This document shows, piece after piece, positions 1 through 6,771 of a stretch of DNA of 10,787 bases. This DNA is from MGOM01 sp035455265 (GTDB lineage: Bacteria > Chloroflexota > Anaerolineae > Anaerolineales > E44-bin32). Under the pieces are notes generated by a model. It did no database searches. It had not been told where the DNA came from and saw only the letters and a list, made by a program, of their open reading frames with translations. The first letter of the stretch is position 1. The number at the start of each line of letters is the position of its first letter. The stretch is taken from assembly GCA_035455265.1 (NCBI GenBank), contig DATIFK010000133.1, positions 1-10,787 of the forward strand, written 5' to 3'. A program made the translations under genes and the position numbers.

Positions 1-1
1 G

Positions 2-364
2 CTCGCCCTCGGGGCGACCCGCTGGCAGACCATCTGGCGCGTGACCCTCCCGGCGGCCCGCTCCGGCGTGCTGACCGCCATCATGCTCGGCATCGGCCGC
101 GCCCTCGGCGAAACGATGGCGGTCATGATGGTCACCGGCAATGCCCCGGTCCTGTGGACCGGTTTCGAATCGCTGCTGCGGCCCGTGCGAACGATGACGG
201 CGACGATCGCCGCCGAGATGGGCGAGGTCGCCAACGGGAGCACCCACTACCACACCTTGTTCCTGATCGGCATCCTGCTGTTCGTCATTTCGCTGGCGGT
301 CAACGTCGCCGCCGCCAGCGTCGTCTTCCGCATGCGCACCCGCGCCGAGCGGGTGCTCTCCTGA
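2..364 (+). CDS. pstC: Phosphate ABC transporter permease PstC, 3' part only
   Basis: This is the C-terminal 120 residues of a membrane-spanning subunit of the high-affinity phosphate importer; the 5' part lies before the window. The reading frame is open from base 2 to TGA at 362-364. The visible part begins in the EAA loop (LALGATRWQTIWRVTLP), the cytoplasmic loop that docks onto the ATPase. It continues with GIGRALGETMAVMMVTG, typical of PstC/PstA-type permeases, and ends with a hydrophobic helix (about LFLIGILLFVISLAVNVAAA) and a short basic tail. PstC pairs with PstA in the membrane. The identification comes from the motif and from pstA and pstB following in the usual order. A gap of 11 bases separates it from pstA, so the two are surely co-transcribed. 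Confidence 0.93.
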   Translation, partial: LALGATRWQTIWRVTLPAARSGVLTAIMLGIGRALGETMAVMMVTGNAPVLWTGFESLLRPVRTMTATIAAEMGEVANGSTHYHTLFLIGILLFVISLAVNVAAASVVFRMRTRAERVLS

Positions 365-375
365 GGCGGGCGGCG

Positions 376-1260
376 ATGCAGCTCGAGTCGGCGCAGATCG
401 CCAACGTGCGCAAGGCCCGGCGGAAGTGGATTCAGATCATCGGCTTCGGCGTGCTGGGCGCCGCCACCGCTCTGACCGTCCTGCCCATCCTGGCGATCGT
501 TGTGGATATCTTCTCCAAGGGATGGTCGGCCTTCAGCGTGACCTTCCTGACATCGTTCCCCAGCGACGGAATGCGCGCCGGCGGCATTCTCCCGGCGCTG
601 GTCGGGACGTTGTGGCTGACCTTGGGCACGGCGGTCGCGGCGGTGCCGGTCGGGCTGGGCGCCGCCATCTACCTGGCCGAGTACGCACCCGACAACGCCT
701 GGACGCGGACGATCCGGGTGGCGATCATCAACCTGGCGGGGATTCCCTCCGTCGTCTATGGACTGTTCGGACTGGGTCTGTTCGTGCTGTTCCTTCGTTT
801 CGGCACGAGCATCCTGGCTGGTTCGCTGACGCTGGCGATCATGACCTTGCCGGTGATCATCAGCACGGCCGAAGAGGCGCTACGCGCCGTGCCACACAGC
901 TTCCGCGTCGTCAGCGTCTCGCTCGGCGGTACCCGCTGGCAGACGGTGCGGCGCATCGTCCTGCCGCAGGCGCTGCCCGGCATTCTCACCGGAGTCATCC
1001 TCGGCCTGGAGCGCGCCGCCGGAGAGACGGCGCCGATCCTGTTCACCGCCGCCGCCTTCTTCCTGCCGCGCCTGCCGACGTCGCCGCTCGACGCCACCAT
1101 GGCGCTGCCCTACCATCTGTTCGTCATCTCGACCCAGGTGCCCGGGATGCCGCTGCGCATCCAATATGGAACCGCCGCCGTCCTGCTGCTGTTCGTGCTG
1201 GGCATGAACCTGATCGCCACGGCGATCCGTTCGCGCGCCCGCGCCCGCCGCCAATGGTGA
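376..1260 (+). CDS. pstA: Phosphate ABC transporter permease PstA
   Basis: This 294-residue inner-membrane permease is the second transmembrane subunit of the Pst phosphate importer and has normal family length. A basic N-terminus (KARRKW) precedes the first membrane helix (about residues 20-44). Further helices lie at about 70-102, 115-140, 148-162, 200-228 and 265-284. The EAA loop at about 166-198 (AEEALRAVPHSFR ... SLGGTRWQTVRRIVLP) and the following GLERAAGETAPILFTA are diagnostic of the PstA family. ATG at 376 is chosen because it lies just after the pstC stop, near a GAGG; an open frame extends upstream but only as a shadow of pstC. The 3' end overlaps pstB by 7 bases (ATGGTGA), which suggests translational coupling. 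Confidence 0.95.
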   Translation: MQLESAQIANVRKARRKWIQIIGFGVLGAATALTVLPILAIVVDIFSKGWSAFSVTFLTSFPSDGMRAGGILPALVGTLWLTLGTAVAAVPVGLGAAIYLAEYAPDNAWTRTIRVAIINLAGIPSVVYGLFGLGLFVLFLRFGTSILAGSLTLAIMTLPVIISTAEEALRAVPHSFRVVSVSLGGTRWQTVRRIVLPQALPGILTGVILGLERAAGETAPILFTAAAFFLPRLPTSPLDATMALPYHLFVISTQVPGMPLRIQYGTAAVLLLFVLGMNLIATAIRSRARARRQW

Positions 1261-2033
1261 CCTCGACCGCCCCCGGCTTGTGGAAGATCATCGTTGAAGG
1301 GTTGACCCTCGTCTACTCCGATGGACGCGAGTCGCTGCGCAACGTCAGCCTGTCGATCCCGGCGCACGCCATCAGCGTCATCTTCGGCCCGGCCGGGGGC
1401 GGCAAGTCCACCCTGCTGCGGTCCTTCAACCGTCTCAACGACCTCACCGACGTCACCCGGCAGGAAGGTCACATCTGGCTGGACGGATCGGACATCCTGG
1501 ACCCGACAACCGACGTCATCGCATTGCGCCGGCGCGTCGGCATGGTCTTCGCCCGGCCGGTGGTGCTGCCCATGACCGTCCGCCAGAACCTGACGTACGG
1601 CCTCGAGCTGGCGGGCCAGCGCGATCGCGCCGCCCTGGACGCGGCCGTCGAGACCAGCCTGACGGCCGCCGCGCTCTGGGACGAAGTCCGCGACCGCCTG
1701 GACGCGCCGGCTACCTCCCTCTCGGGTGGCCAGCAGCAGCGTCTGTGCCTGGCACGCGTGCTGGCCCTCGAACCTGAGGTCATCCTGCTCGACGAGCCGA
1801 CCTCCGGCCTGGATCCCATCTCGACCGAGAAGGTGGAGGCTTCGCTTCAGGACCTCAAGGCGAGCTACACGATCGTCCTCGTCCCCCACTCGGTCCAGCA
1901 GGCGGCGCGCATGGCCGACATGGCCGCCTTCATGCTCGAAGGCGAGCTGGTCGAGGTCGGCCGAGGCCGACGACTGTTCGTCCGTCCCAAAGACAAACGC
2001 ACCGAGGACTACGTCGAGGGACGATTCGGATGA
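1254..2033 (+). CDS. pstB: Phosphate ABC transporter ATP-binding protein PstB, variant Q-loop
   Basis: This 259-residue cytoplasmic ATPase would power phosphate uptake through PstC/PstA. Walker A is GPAGGGKST (45-53), the signature is LSGGQ (156-160), Walker B is VILLDEP (176-182) and the H-loop histidine is H212. The C-terminus (KDKRTEDYVEGRFG) is the PstB hallmark. Two conserved spots deviate. The Q-loop reads MVFARPVVLP where the usual family sequence is MVFQ(K/R)PNPFP, putting Ala100 in place of glutamine. The H-loop reads VPHS where THN is usual. The start ATG at 1254 overlaps the pstA stop; the frame is open much further upstream, but that part is a shadow of pstA. No phoU follows, although it often does in pst operons. 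The gene converges on the glycosyltransferase gene at 2103. Confidence 0.95.
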   Translation: MVTSTAPGLWKIIVEGLTLVYSDGRESLRNVSLSIPAHAISVIFGPAGGGKSTLLRSFNRLNDLTDVTRQEGHIWLDGSDILDPTTDVIALRRRVGMVFARPVVLPMTVRQNLTYGLELAGQRDRAALDAAVETSLTAAALWDEVRDRLDAPATSLSGGQQQRLCLARVLALEPEVILLDEPTSGLDPISTEKVEASLQDLKASYTIVLVPHSVQQAARMADMAAFMLEGELVEVGRGRRLFVRPKDKRTEDYVEGRFG

Positions 2034-2042
2034 GCGACCAGC

Positions 2043-2105
2043 GGCGAGTGGCCAGTGGTCAGAAATGCTTCTGGCCACTGGCCACTCGCCACTAACCACT
2101 GGTTA
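2043..2105. repeat. Inverted array of 7-bp repeats at a convergent junction; possible bidirectional terminator
   Basis: This array fills the junction between the ends of pstB and the glycosyltransferase gene. Two 22-base arms (2043-2064 and 2069-2090) pair at 21 of 22 positions, the exception being a G-U pair, around the loop ATGC. The arms consist of 7-base units: CCACTNN on the right arm (CCACTGG, CCACTCG, CCACTAA, CCACTGG) and NNAGTGG on the left. A further perfect palindrome, TAACCA-C-TGGTTA at 2093-2105, contains the TAA stop of the minus-strand gene. Allowing one 7-base unit to be missing on the left, the pairing can be extended outward. As RNA it would form a very stable hairpin from either strand. 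There is no T-tract, so a terminator role is only inferred. Confidence 0.85.
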
Positions 2106-3617
2106 TGGCTTCGGTGTGGGGTAGAGACGTGTCGGATCGCCAGTGTAGTAGTGATAGACGATCCGGCCGGGGTAGGCCTGCTCGAGACGTCCATCCTGAA
2201 CGGGGTCGCGGGAGAGAGCCAGCAGCAACGCGCCGTCTCGCCGGAACGGCGCGGTCAGCATCAGCAGAGTCCCGTAGGCGGTCCAGTTGGGTTCGGCATG
2301 CACGATCACGAGGGCCTCGGCGAGATCGGTGTTCTCGAGCGGGGCCATCTTCTCCCGCGTGATTCCGTACAGGCCGTGCAACCCGCCGACGCGGACCGGC
2401 ACGTAGACGCCCACATCGAGCGTGACCAAAGCAGCCATCAGCGCCACCACCGCCAGTGGCCGCAGCCGCACCGCACCGGAGCTTCGCAGCGACCCCGCCA
2501 GGCGCGTCACTCCGGCGGCGCTCACCGCCGCCAGCGCCGGCACAGCCTCGACGAAATAGCGTGGGCCGAGCAGCCACGAGCCGACCCAGTAGGCCAGATG
2601 GACTAGCACGAGGCTGGGGAGGATGGCCGCGCTCACCCACGCGTCGCGCCGCTTTCGCAGCGCCATCAGGCCGACGGGAATCAGAATCCACGAGAGGTAC
2701 GGCCAGCCGAATAGATCGTGCTGCCACGCGAACAGGCTGTGGTGTGTGTTCAGGATCGCCTGCTTCAGCGTGTGGCCTTCCGGTAGGGGGCCGATGCCTG
2801 GGCCGAATCCGATCCGGTCGTACGGCCACCAGAGTGTGTAGGGATTCAGCAGCGCGTTGCCGGTGACGGCCCACTGCCAGACGAGCAGCAGGCCCGCCAC
2901 GGCTGCCGCCAGAACACCGATACCGATAACATGCCGGCGCGCCACGCCCCCGCGAATCAGACTCACAAGCGCCGCCGGCGCGAACGGAAGCGCGACTCCT
3001 AGGGCCGTCAGCGGCCGGGTCAGAGCCATGACCCCCAGGGATAGACCTGCGACCGAAACCAGAAGCCGGGCCGGCTGACGCGCCGGACCCCCACCCTCCG
3101 GAAACAGGTCGAACCAGGCGAGCATCCAGGCCAACGTCAGGACGACCGTCCACACGTGCGACATCATGGAGCCGGAGAGCATCAAGATCATCGGTGACGT
3201 GGCCAGCAGGAGCGCCGCCAGCAAGCCGGCGATTGTTCCGGCGAGCCTCGCCCCGAGGCGGAAGGTCAGCCATACCGCCAGTGCGGCCAAACCGGCGTTC
3301 ACCAGGTACGGCGCGTCGGCGGCCGCTCCCAAGGCCAACAGCGCCGGCCAGCCGGGAGGGTACTTGCCGAAGCGGCGGCCGTCGTGATCGACGACGAACG
3401 GCACCACGAACGAAGCCGGCTCGCGTGGCGATTCGATCCACAGCCGGCCGCGCGCCATAACTTCGGCCTGCCACAGGTTGGCGAACTCATCCTCGACGTG
3501 AGGCATTCGCTCGAACACCATGGCCGAGACGTACAGGGAGGCGGCCGCCGCGGCGGCCGCCAGAAGCAGGGCCACAACGGAGGGCCATCGCACAGCCCGA
3601 GGGATGTTGGGCTTCAT
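2103..3617 (-). CDS. GT39/ArnT-like multi-pass membrane glycosyltransferase
   Basis: This 504-residue polytopic membrane protein resembles GT-C fold glycosyltransferases of the GT39 / 'dolichyl-phosphate-mannose mannosyltransferase-like' group, which use polyprenyl-phosphate-linked sugars. An N-terminal helix (about 12-34) is followed by a loop with the acidic pair D43-E44 in VEDEFANLWQAEVMARGRLW, the position of the catalytic acidic motif in this group. KYPPGWP follows at 85-91, and about 9-11 hydrophobic helices come after. The soluble-looking C-terminus is short. The start ATG (3617-3615) overlaps the nucleotidase stop as ATGA, implying translational coupling; the frame stays open further upstream only as a shadow of that gene. 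The substrate cannot be read from sequence; cell-surface glycan or lipid modification is an inference. The TAA stop lies within the repeat array palindrome. Confidence 0.8.
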   Translation of the reverse strand: MKPNIPRAVRWPSVVALLLAAAAAAASLYVSAMVFERMPHVEDEFANLWQAEVMARGRLWIESPREPASFVVPFVVDHDGRRFGKYPPGWPALLALGAAADAPYLVNAGLAALAVWLTFRLGARLAGTIAGLLAALLLATSPMILMLSGSMMSHVWTVVLTLAWMLAWFDLFPEGGGPARQPARLLVSVAGLSLGVMALTRPLTALGVALPFAPAALVSLIRGGVARRHVIGIGVLAAAVAGLLLVWQWAVTGNALLNPYTLWWPYDRIGFGPGIGPLPEGHTLKQAILNTHHSLFAWQHDLFGWPYLSWILIPVGLMALRKRRDAWVSAAILPSLVLVHLAYWVGSWLLGPRYFVEAVPALAAVSAAGVTRLAGSLRSSGAVRLRPLAVVALMAALVTLDVGVYVPVRVGGLHGLYGITREKMAPLENTDLAEALVIVHAEPNWTAYGTLLMLTAPFRRDGALLLALSRDPVQDGRLEQAYPGRIVYHYYTGDPTRLYPTPKP

Positions 3618-4621
3618 CGCGGGAAGGTTTCCCGCAAGGCGGCCAGCGCCGCCTCGTGCAGGAGGCCGTTGGTCGTCAGGACGCCGAGGTTCCGTTCGAG
3701 GCGCCTGCCCGCGCCGAAATCCAGCCGCCCGCCTTCGAGATCGGTCACCCAGCCGCCCGCTTCTTCGACGATCAAGGAACCGGCGGCCTGATCCCAAATC
3801 CATTCGCGGTGGCCCCGATCGGCCGCCGGCACGAGGCGGAAGATCCAATCGGCCAGACCGACGGCAACGACGAGGTACTTGGCCTGGCTGTCCATCCGCG
3901 CCGGCGGTCGCTCGACATGTAAGCCTGTCAGGAGACGCTCCAGCCAGGCCTCATCGGTGTGCGCGCCCTCCACGGATCGCAGCCCGCGCGAATCGCCCGC
4001 CCCCTCCACCTGCGACACGCGCAGGCGCGCCCAGGCACCCCCGTCGATCGCCCGCGCCCAAGCACCTTCACCTGGCGCGGCGACGGCCATCACGCCTGGC
4101 TTCGCTGGTAGCGGGTCCACCGCCAGCTCGAGCGCCGGGCACGCCAACCCGGCCAGGATGACTTCGCCGTGTCGGATCCGCGCCAGAGCGACGGCGTATT
4201 GCCCGCTCCGGCGGAAACCTTTCGTCCCATCGATCGGGTCCAGCGTCCAGAAATCCGCTCCGGGGTCGCCGCTGCCGATGTCAATCCATTCCCGGACCTC
4301 GTCTGCCGTCGCCTGCGGCGTCAACAGGCGCACCTGATCGAGGACATCGACGAGCATGTCGCGGCCGGAGTCGCCGCGCAAAGAATGGCTGTCCTCTTCG
4401 GCTACCAGGGTCAGCCCCGGGACGGCCGCCGCCAGGCGACGCGCCACCACTGCCTGTACGGCGAAGTCGGCCACGGTGACCGGCGAGGCGTCGCGTTTGG
4501 TCTGAGCGCGGGCGTTGGCCCGGATGCGCCGGCAGACAGCAGCGGCATCGAGCAGGGCAGCGACCGTTTCCGCTGCCAGGGGAGTGCTCAAGAACGCCGG
4601 TTGATCACGCGCCGGGGACAT
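3614..4621 (-). CDS. Hal2-like 3'(2'),5'-bisphosphate nucleotidase (inositol monophosphatase superfamily)
   Basis: This 335-residue cytoplasmic protein belongs to the Mg-dependent, Li-sensitive phosphatase superfamily. Hal2-type enzymes convert 3'-phosphoadenosine 5'-phosphate to AMP, clearing a sulfate-assimilation and sulfotransferase by-product. Visible motifs are KRDASPVTVADFA (42-54), the acidic cluster AEED (74-77), the metal-binding signature WTLDPIDGTKGF (125-136), DSQAKY (244-249) and WDQAAGSLIVEEAGGWVTD (276-294). DGTKGF, DSQAKY and the 335-residue length fit the Hal2/SAL1 branch better than the shorter inositol monophosphatases. Phosphatase specificity within the superfamily is still not certain from sequence. 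The ATG at 4619-4621 has no strong Shine-Dalgarno sequence and is close to the divergent promoter region. The gene is translationally coupled to the downstream GT39-like gene; I see no functional reason for the pairing. Confidence 0.85.
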   Translation of the reverse strand: MSPARDQPAFLSTPLAAETVAALLDAAAVCRRIRANARAQTKRDASPVTVADFAVQAVVARRLAAAVPGLTLVAEEDSHSLRGDSGRDMLVDVLDQVRLLTPQATADEVREWIDIGSGDPGADFWTLDPIDGTKGFRRSGQYAVALARIRHGEVILAGLACPALELAVDPLPAKPGVMAVAAPGEGAWARAIDGGAWARLRVSQVEGAGDSRGLRSVEGAHTDEAWLERLLTGLHVERPPARMDSQAKYLVVAVGLADWIFRLVPAADRGHREWIWDQAAGSLIVEEAGGWVTDLEGGRLDFGAGRRLERNLGVLTTNGLLHEAALAALRETFPR

Positions 4622-4635
4622 CGAAACCAGTCCGT

Positions 4636-4645
4636 TACAATTCTA
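4636..4645. promoter_or_regulatory. Overlapping divergent -10-like elements
   Basis: The 43-base gap between the divergent nucleotidase and dehydrogenase genes contains TACAAT on the plus strand (4636-4641). On the minus strand it contains TAGAAT (4645-4640), overlapping the first by two bases. Each is one mismatch from TATAAT. Neither has a recognisable -35 hexamer at 16-18 bases. If both are used, the two polymerases would compete for this short gap and the minus-strand leader would be only about a dozen bases. This is suggestive only. Confidence 0.35.
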
Positions 4646-4653
4646 CTCAGCTG

Positions 4654-4659
4654 AGGTGA
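4654..4659 (+). promoter_or_regulatory. Shine-Dalgarno AGGTGA deciding the start of the dehydrogenase gene
   Basis: AGGTGA lies five bases before ATG at 4665. It supports that ATG over the in-frame GTG at 4656, which sits inside the Shine-Dalgarno sequence itself and has no ribosome site of its own at proper spacing. The ATG start also gives a tidier lipoprotein signal peptide. Confidence 0.65.
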
Positions 4660-4664
4660 TCGAG

Positions 4665-5891
4665 ATGCGACGAATGGGATGGGTGGTTCCGTTCCTTCTG
4701 GCGTGCAGCTTCGTCTCCTCCACCGCGCCGACCTCTGCGCCGATTTCGCCGTTAGCCACACTGCCTCCGGCACCGTCGTCGACGCCTGAGCCTCCGACAC
4801 CGACGCCCGTTCCGCCTAAGGCGGCGGAGCTGCCCAATCCGGGAAGCGCCAGCTGGGTTCTTGTCGCCGGCGGGCTGGATAGCCCCGTCGATATCCAATC
4901 GGCCGGCGACGCGCGCCTGTTCGTCGTCGAACAGCCGGGGGTGATACGCGTGCTCGATTCCGGCGCCCTGCTGCCCGAGCCGTTCCTCGACCTGCGCGCC
5001 GAAGTCGGATCCCAAGGCAATGAGCAGGGCCTGCTCGGCCTGGCCTTCCATCCGCGCTTCGCCGAGAACGGGTTCTTCTTCGTCAATTACACCGACACGT
5101 CCGGCGACACCGTCATCTCACGCTTCCATATCAGCGAAGACCCGAACCGGGCCGATCCCTCCAGCGAAACGATCCTGCTGACCTACGACCAGCCGTATCC
5201 GAATCACAACGGCGGCGGCATGGCCTTCGGACCGGATGGGTATCTCTACATCGGCTCCGGCGACGGTGGTTCAGCCGGCGACCCGGAGGGGCGGGCCCAG
5301 AACGTCGACGTGCTACTGGGGAAACTGCTGCGAATCGACGTCGGCAACGGGGAGCCATACGCCATCCCGCCGGACAACCCCTTCGCCGCGGGCGGCGGCC
5401 GGCCGGAGATCTGGGCCTACGGTCTGCGCAACCCGTGGCGCTTCGCCTTCGATCCCGCTACCGGCGACTTGTTCATCGGGGACGTCGGACAGAACCAATG
5501 GGAGGAGATCGACTATCAGTCGGCCGGCACTCCCGGCGGAGTCAACTACGGTTGGGACATCCGCGAGGGCCGGCACGACTACGAAGGCGGCTCGGCTTCG
5601 GGACTGACGGAGCCGGTGGCCGAGTACTCGCATGGCAACAGCAAGTGCTCCGTCACCGCCGGCCGCGTGGTGCGCGATCCGTCGCTGCCGGCGTGGCAGG
5701 GAGTCTTTCTCTACGCTGATTTCTGCGCCGGGTTCGTGTGGGGGCTGCTCCCCGACGCTTCAGGCGAGTGGCGGTCGGACTTGCTCTATCAGACCGGCTT
5801 CGCCATCACCGGGTTCGGCACAGGAGCTTCCGGCGAAATCTACGTCCTCGATCGGGCCGGCGCCGTCTACAGGCTGACCCCATCCTCATAG
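4665..5891 (+). CDS. PQQ-dependent sugar (glucose/sorbosone) dehydrogenase family lipoprotein
   Basis: This 408-residue predicted exported lipoprotein has a signal peptide ending in the lipobox LLAC (Cys14). A Ser/Thr/Pro-rich linker follows at about 17-52 (PEPPTPTPVPP). From about 63 to 405 it is a six-bladed beta-propeller of the soluble glucose dehydrogenase / sorbosone dehydrogenase family, which oxidises sugars with PQQ and Ca. Visible motifs are GLLGLAFHPRF (122-132, with His129 at the position of the catalytic His of soluble glucose dehydrogenase), PNHNGGGMAFGPDGYLYIGS (179-198), LLGKLLRIDV (217-226), WAYGLRNPWRF (250-260, with a candidate PQQ-contacting Arg), GDVGQNQWEEID (272-283) and GGVNYGWD (291-298). 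Cys328 and Cys354 probably form the family disulfide. Many family members act on unknown sugars, so the substrate and even PQQ use are inferred. The last codons, TCC TCA TAG, lie in the arm of the downstream inverted repeat. Confidence 0.88.
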   Translation: MRRMGWVVPFLLACSFVSSTAPTSAPISPLATLPPAPSSTPEPPTPTPVPPKAAELPNPGSASWVLVAGGLDSPVDIQSAGDARLFVVEQPGVIRVLDSGALLPEPFLDLRAEVGSQGNEQGLLGLAFHPRFAENGFFFVNYTDTSGDTVISRFHISEDPNRADPSSETILLTYDQPYPNHNGGGMAFGPDGYLYIGSGDGGSAGDPEGRAQNVDVLLGKLLRIDVGNGEPYAIPPDNPFAAGGGRPEIWAYGLRNPWRFAFDPATGDLFIGDVGQNQWEEIDYQSAGTPGGVNYGWDIREGRHDYEGGSASGLTEPVAEYSHGNSKCSVTAGRVVRDPSLPAWQGVFLYADFCAGFVWGLLPDASGEWRSDLLYQTGFAITGFGTGASGEIYVLDRAGAVYRLTPSS

Positions 5892-5987
5892 TTTCCAGTC
5901 ACCAGTTCCCGGTTGCCAGTCTCCAGTCTCCAGTCTTCGCTGATGCCTGACTGGGAACTGGAAACTGGAAACTGGGAACTATGAGGA
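5883..5987. repeat. Inverted array of 7-bp repeats spanning both stop codons of a convergent gene pair
   Basis: The left side carries six 7-base NNCCAGT units at 5893-5934 (one degenerate, TCCCGGT). The right side carries four ACTGGNN units at 5950-5977, separated from the left by 15 bases (5935-5949). The outermost arms, 5883-5899 and 5971-5987, are inverted copies matching at 16 of 17 positions. These arms contain the last nine bases of both genes: each ends in TCC TCA TAG, Ser-Ser-stop. Transcription from either side would produce an imperfect but long hairpin. No T-tract follows, so function as a bidirectional terminator is inferred from position alone. Confidence 0.85.
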
Positions 5988-6686
5988 GTCCCGGGGATCG
6001 TCTCCACCCATACGTTCACGGTGACGGCGCTGGAGCTCCTTCGGGCTGATCCTGCCCGGCGCCAGCAGTTCTGCCACTCGGTCTGCGCGCGCCCGACGGC
6101 GACGCACGATGAGCCAGCGCACAATGGCCACGATCACCGCCAGCTGTAGAAGCGCCACCAGGAACAACTCCGTCTCCGCTCCGCTGGTGTAGTCGGGAAT
6201 AACGTAGACCGCTGACGAGCGCGTCAGGTGTTGGGTCTCGAAGACTCCCGCGTCGTAGATCACAAACCGCAAGATCGCCCGACCCGGGACGACCACCGGG
6301 TCATACGGCATCAGGCCTCGCGCGACGAACTCGATCGGCACGCTGGCACCGGTTTCGACGTTCGTCAGCTTGAGCCAAGGCAGCGCCTGCTGCTGTTCCA
6401 GCAGCAGCGTCAGCTCGAGCAGTTCATAGTTGTCAGAGTAGACCAGGTACGGCCCTGGGGCGGGGAGCTCGAGGCTGCTCGGAGATGAGGCGAGGCTCAG
6501 GCTCCGGACGTCAGCCGCCGAGACCTTCGGAATCAAACCGAGAGCCTGCGGCAGCACCCAGAACGGGAACCCCACATACTTGACCGTACTCGAGATGAAC
6601 ATCAGCGGCACCAGCACGATCAGCGTCAGCAGACAACCGCCGAACATCGATCGAAGGGCCGGAGGCCGGTAGGCCGGTTCGCTCAT
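5979..6686 (-). CDS. Two-TM protein of unknown function with a basic cytoplasmic tail
   Basis: I do not recognise a family in this 235-residue protein. A short N-terminus leads to a membrane helix at about 15-33 (GGCLLTLIVLVPLMFISS). An approximately 135-residue domain between the helices, probably extracytoplasmic, is rich in strand-like segments (for example YLVYSDNYELLELTLLL and RAILRFVIYDAGVFE). A second helix at about 173-194 is followed by a strongly basic tail (RRRRARADR ... RRHRERMGGDD), suggesting that both ends are cytoplasmic. The ATG start follows AAAGG at a spacing of nine bases. It has its own predicted promoter in the 85-base gap behind the membrane-repeat gene. Its last nine bases are part of the inverted repeat shared with the dehydrogenase gene. 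Co-regulation with the upstream genes is possible but not shown. Confidence 0.7.
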   Translation of the reverse strand: MSEPAYRPPALRSMFGGCLLTLIVLVPLMFISSTVKYVGFPFWVLPQALGLIPKVSAADVRSLSLASSPSSLELPAPGPYLVYSDNYELLELTLLLEQQQALPWLKLTNVETGASVPIEFVARGLMPYDPVVVPGRAILRFVIYDAGVFETQHLTRSSAVYVIPDYTSGAETELFLVALLQLAVIVAIVRWLIVRRRRARADRVAELLAPGRISPKELQRRHRERMGGDDPRDSS

Positions 6687-6729
6687 GGAGTCATGCCTTT
6701 AGACCAACGCGCCGAGTTCTGGCTTCGCG

Positions 6730-6758
6730 AGCATAGAGTCCGCCGTGGGATTTGTCAA
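6730..6758 (-). promoter_or_regulatory. Sigma-70-type promoter for the two-TM protein gene
   Basis: Reading the minus strand, TTGACA (6758-6753) is followed after exactly 17 bases by TATGCT (6735-6730). The -35 is perfect and the -10 matches at four of six positions, including the T-A at positions 1-2 and the final T. It lies in the short gap after the membrane-repeat gene and would give a leader of about 35-40 bases before the ATG at 6686. Confidence 0.65.
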
Positions 6759-6771
6759 TGGAAAGCCATCT

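Noticed and set aside
1110..2099. A 329-codon open frame on the minus strand opposite pstB
   Set aside because: It is the antisense shadow of a clear pstB with all ATPase motifs; its translation is low-complexity and fits no family.
2092..3474. A 460-codon minus-strand frame overlapping the glycosyltransferase gene
   Set aside because: Same strand but a different frame from the GT39-like protein; Arg/Gly/Ala-rich translation typical of a frame-shifted shadow in G+C-rich DNA.
4656..4658. GTG at 4656 as the start of the sugar dehydrogenase gene
   Set aside because: It lies inside the AGGTGA that is properly spaced for ATG at 4665, and no ribosome site precedes it.
5893..5977. CRISPR-like array
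   Set aside because: Units are only 7 bases, directly abutting without spacers, and inverted halfway; no cas gene is present.
6387..6407. Perfect 9-base inverted repeat CTGCTGCTG-TTC-CAGCAGCAG inside the two-TM gene
   Set aside because: Explained by the codons of a Leu-Leu-Leu-Glu-Gln-Gln-Gln stretch; it is internal to a coding region and has no sign of regulatory placement.
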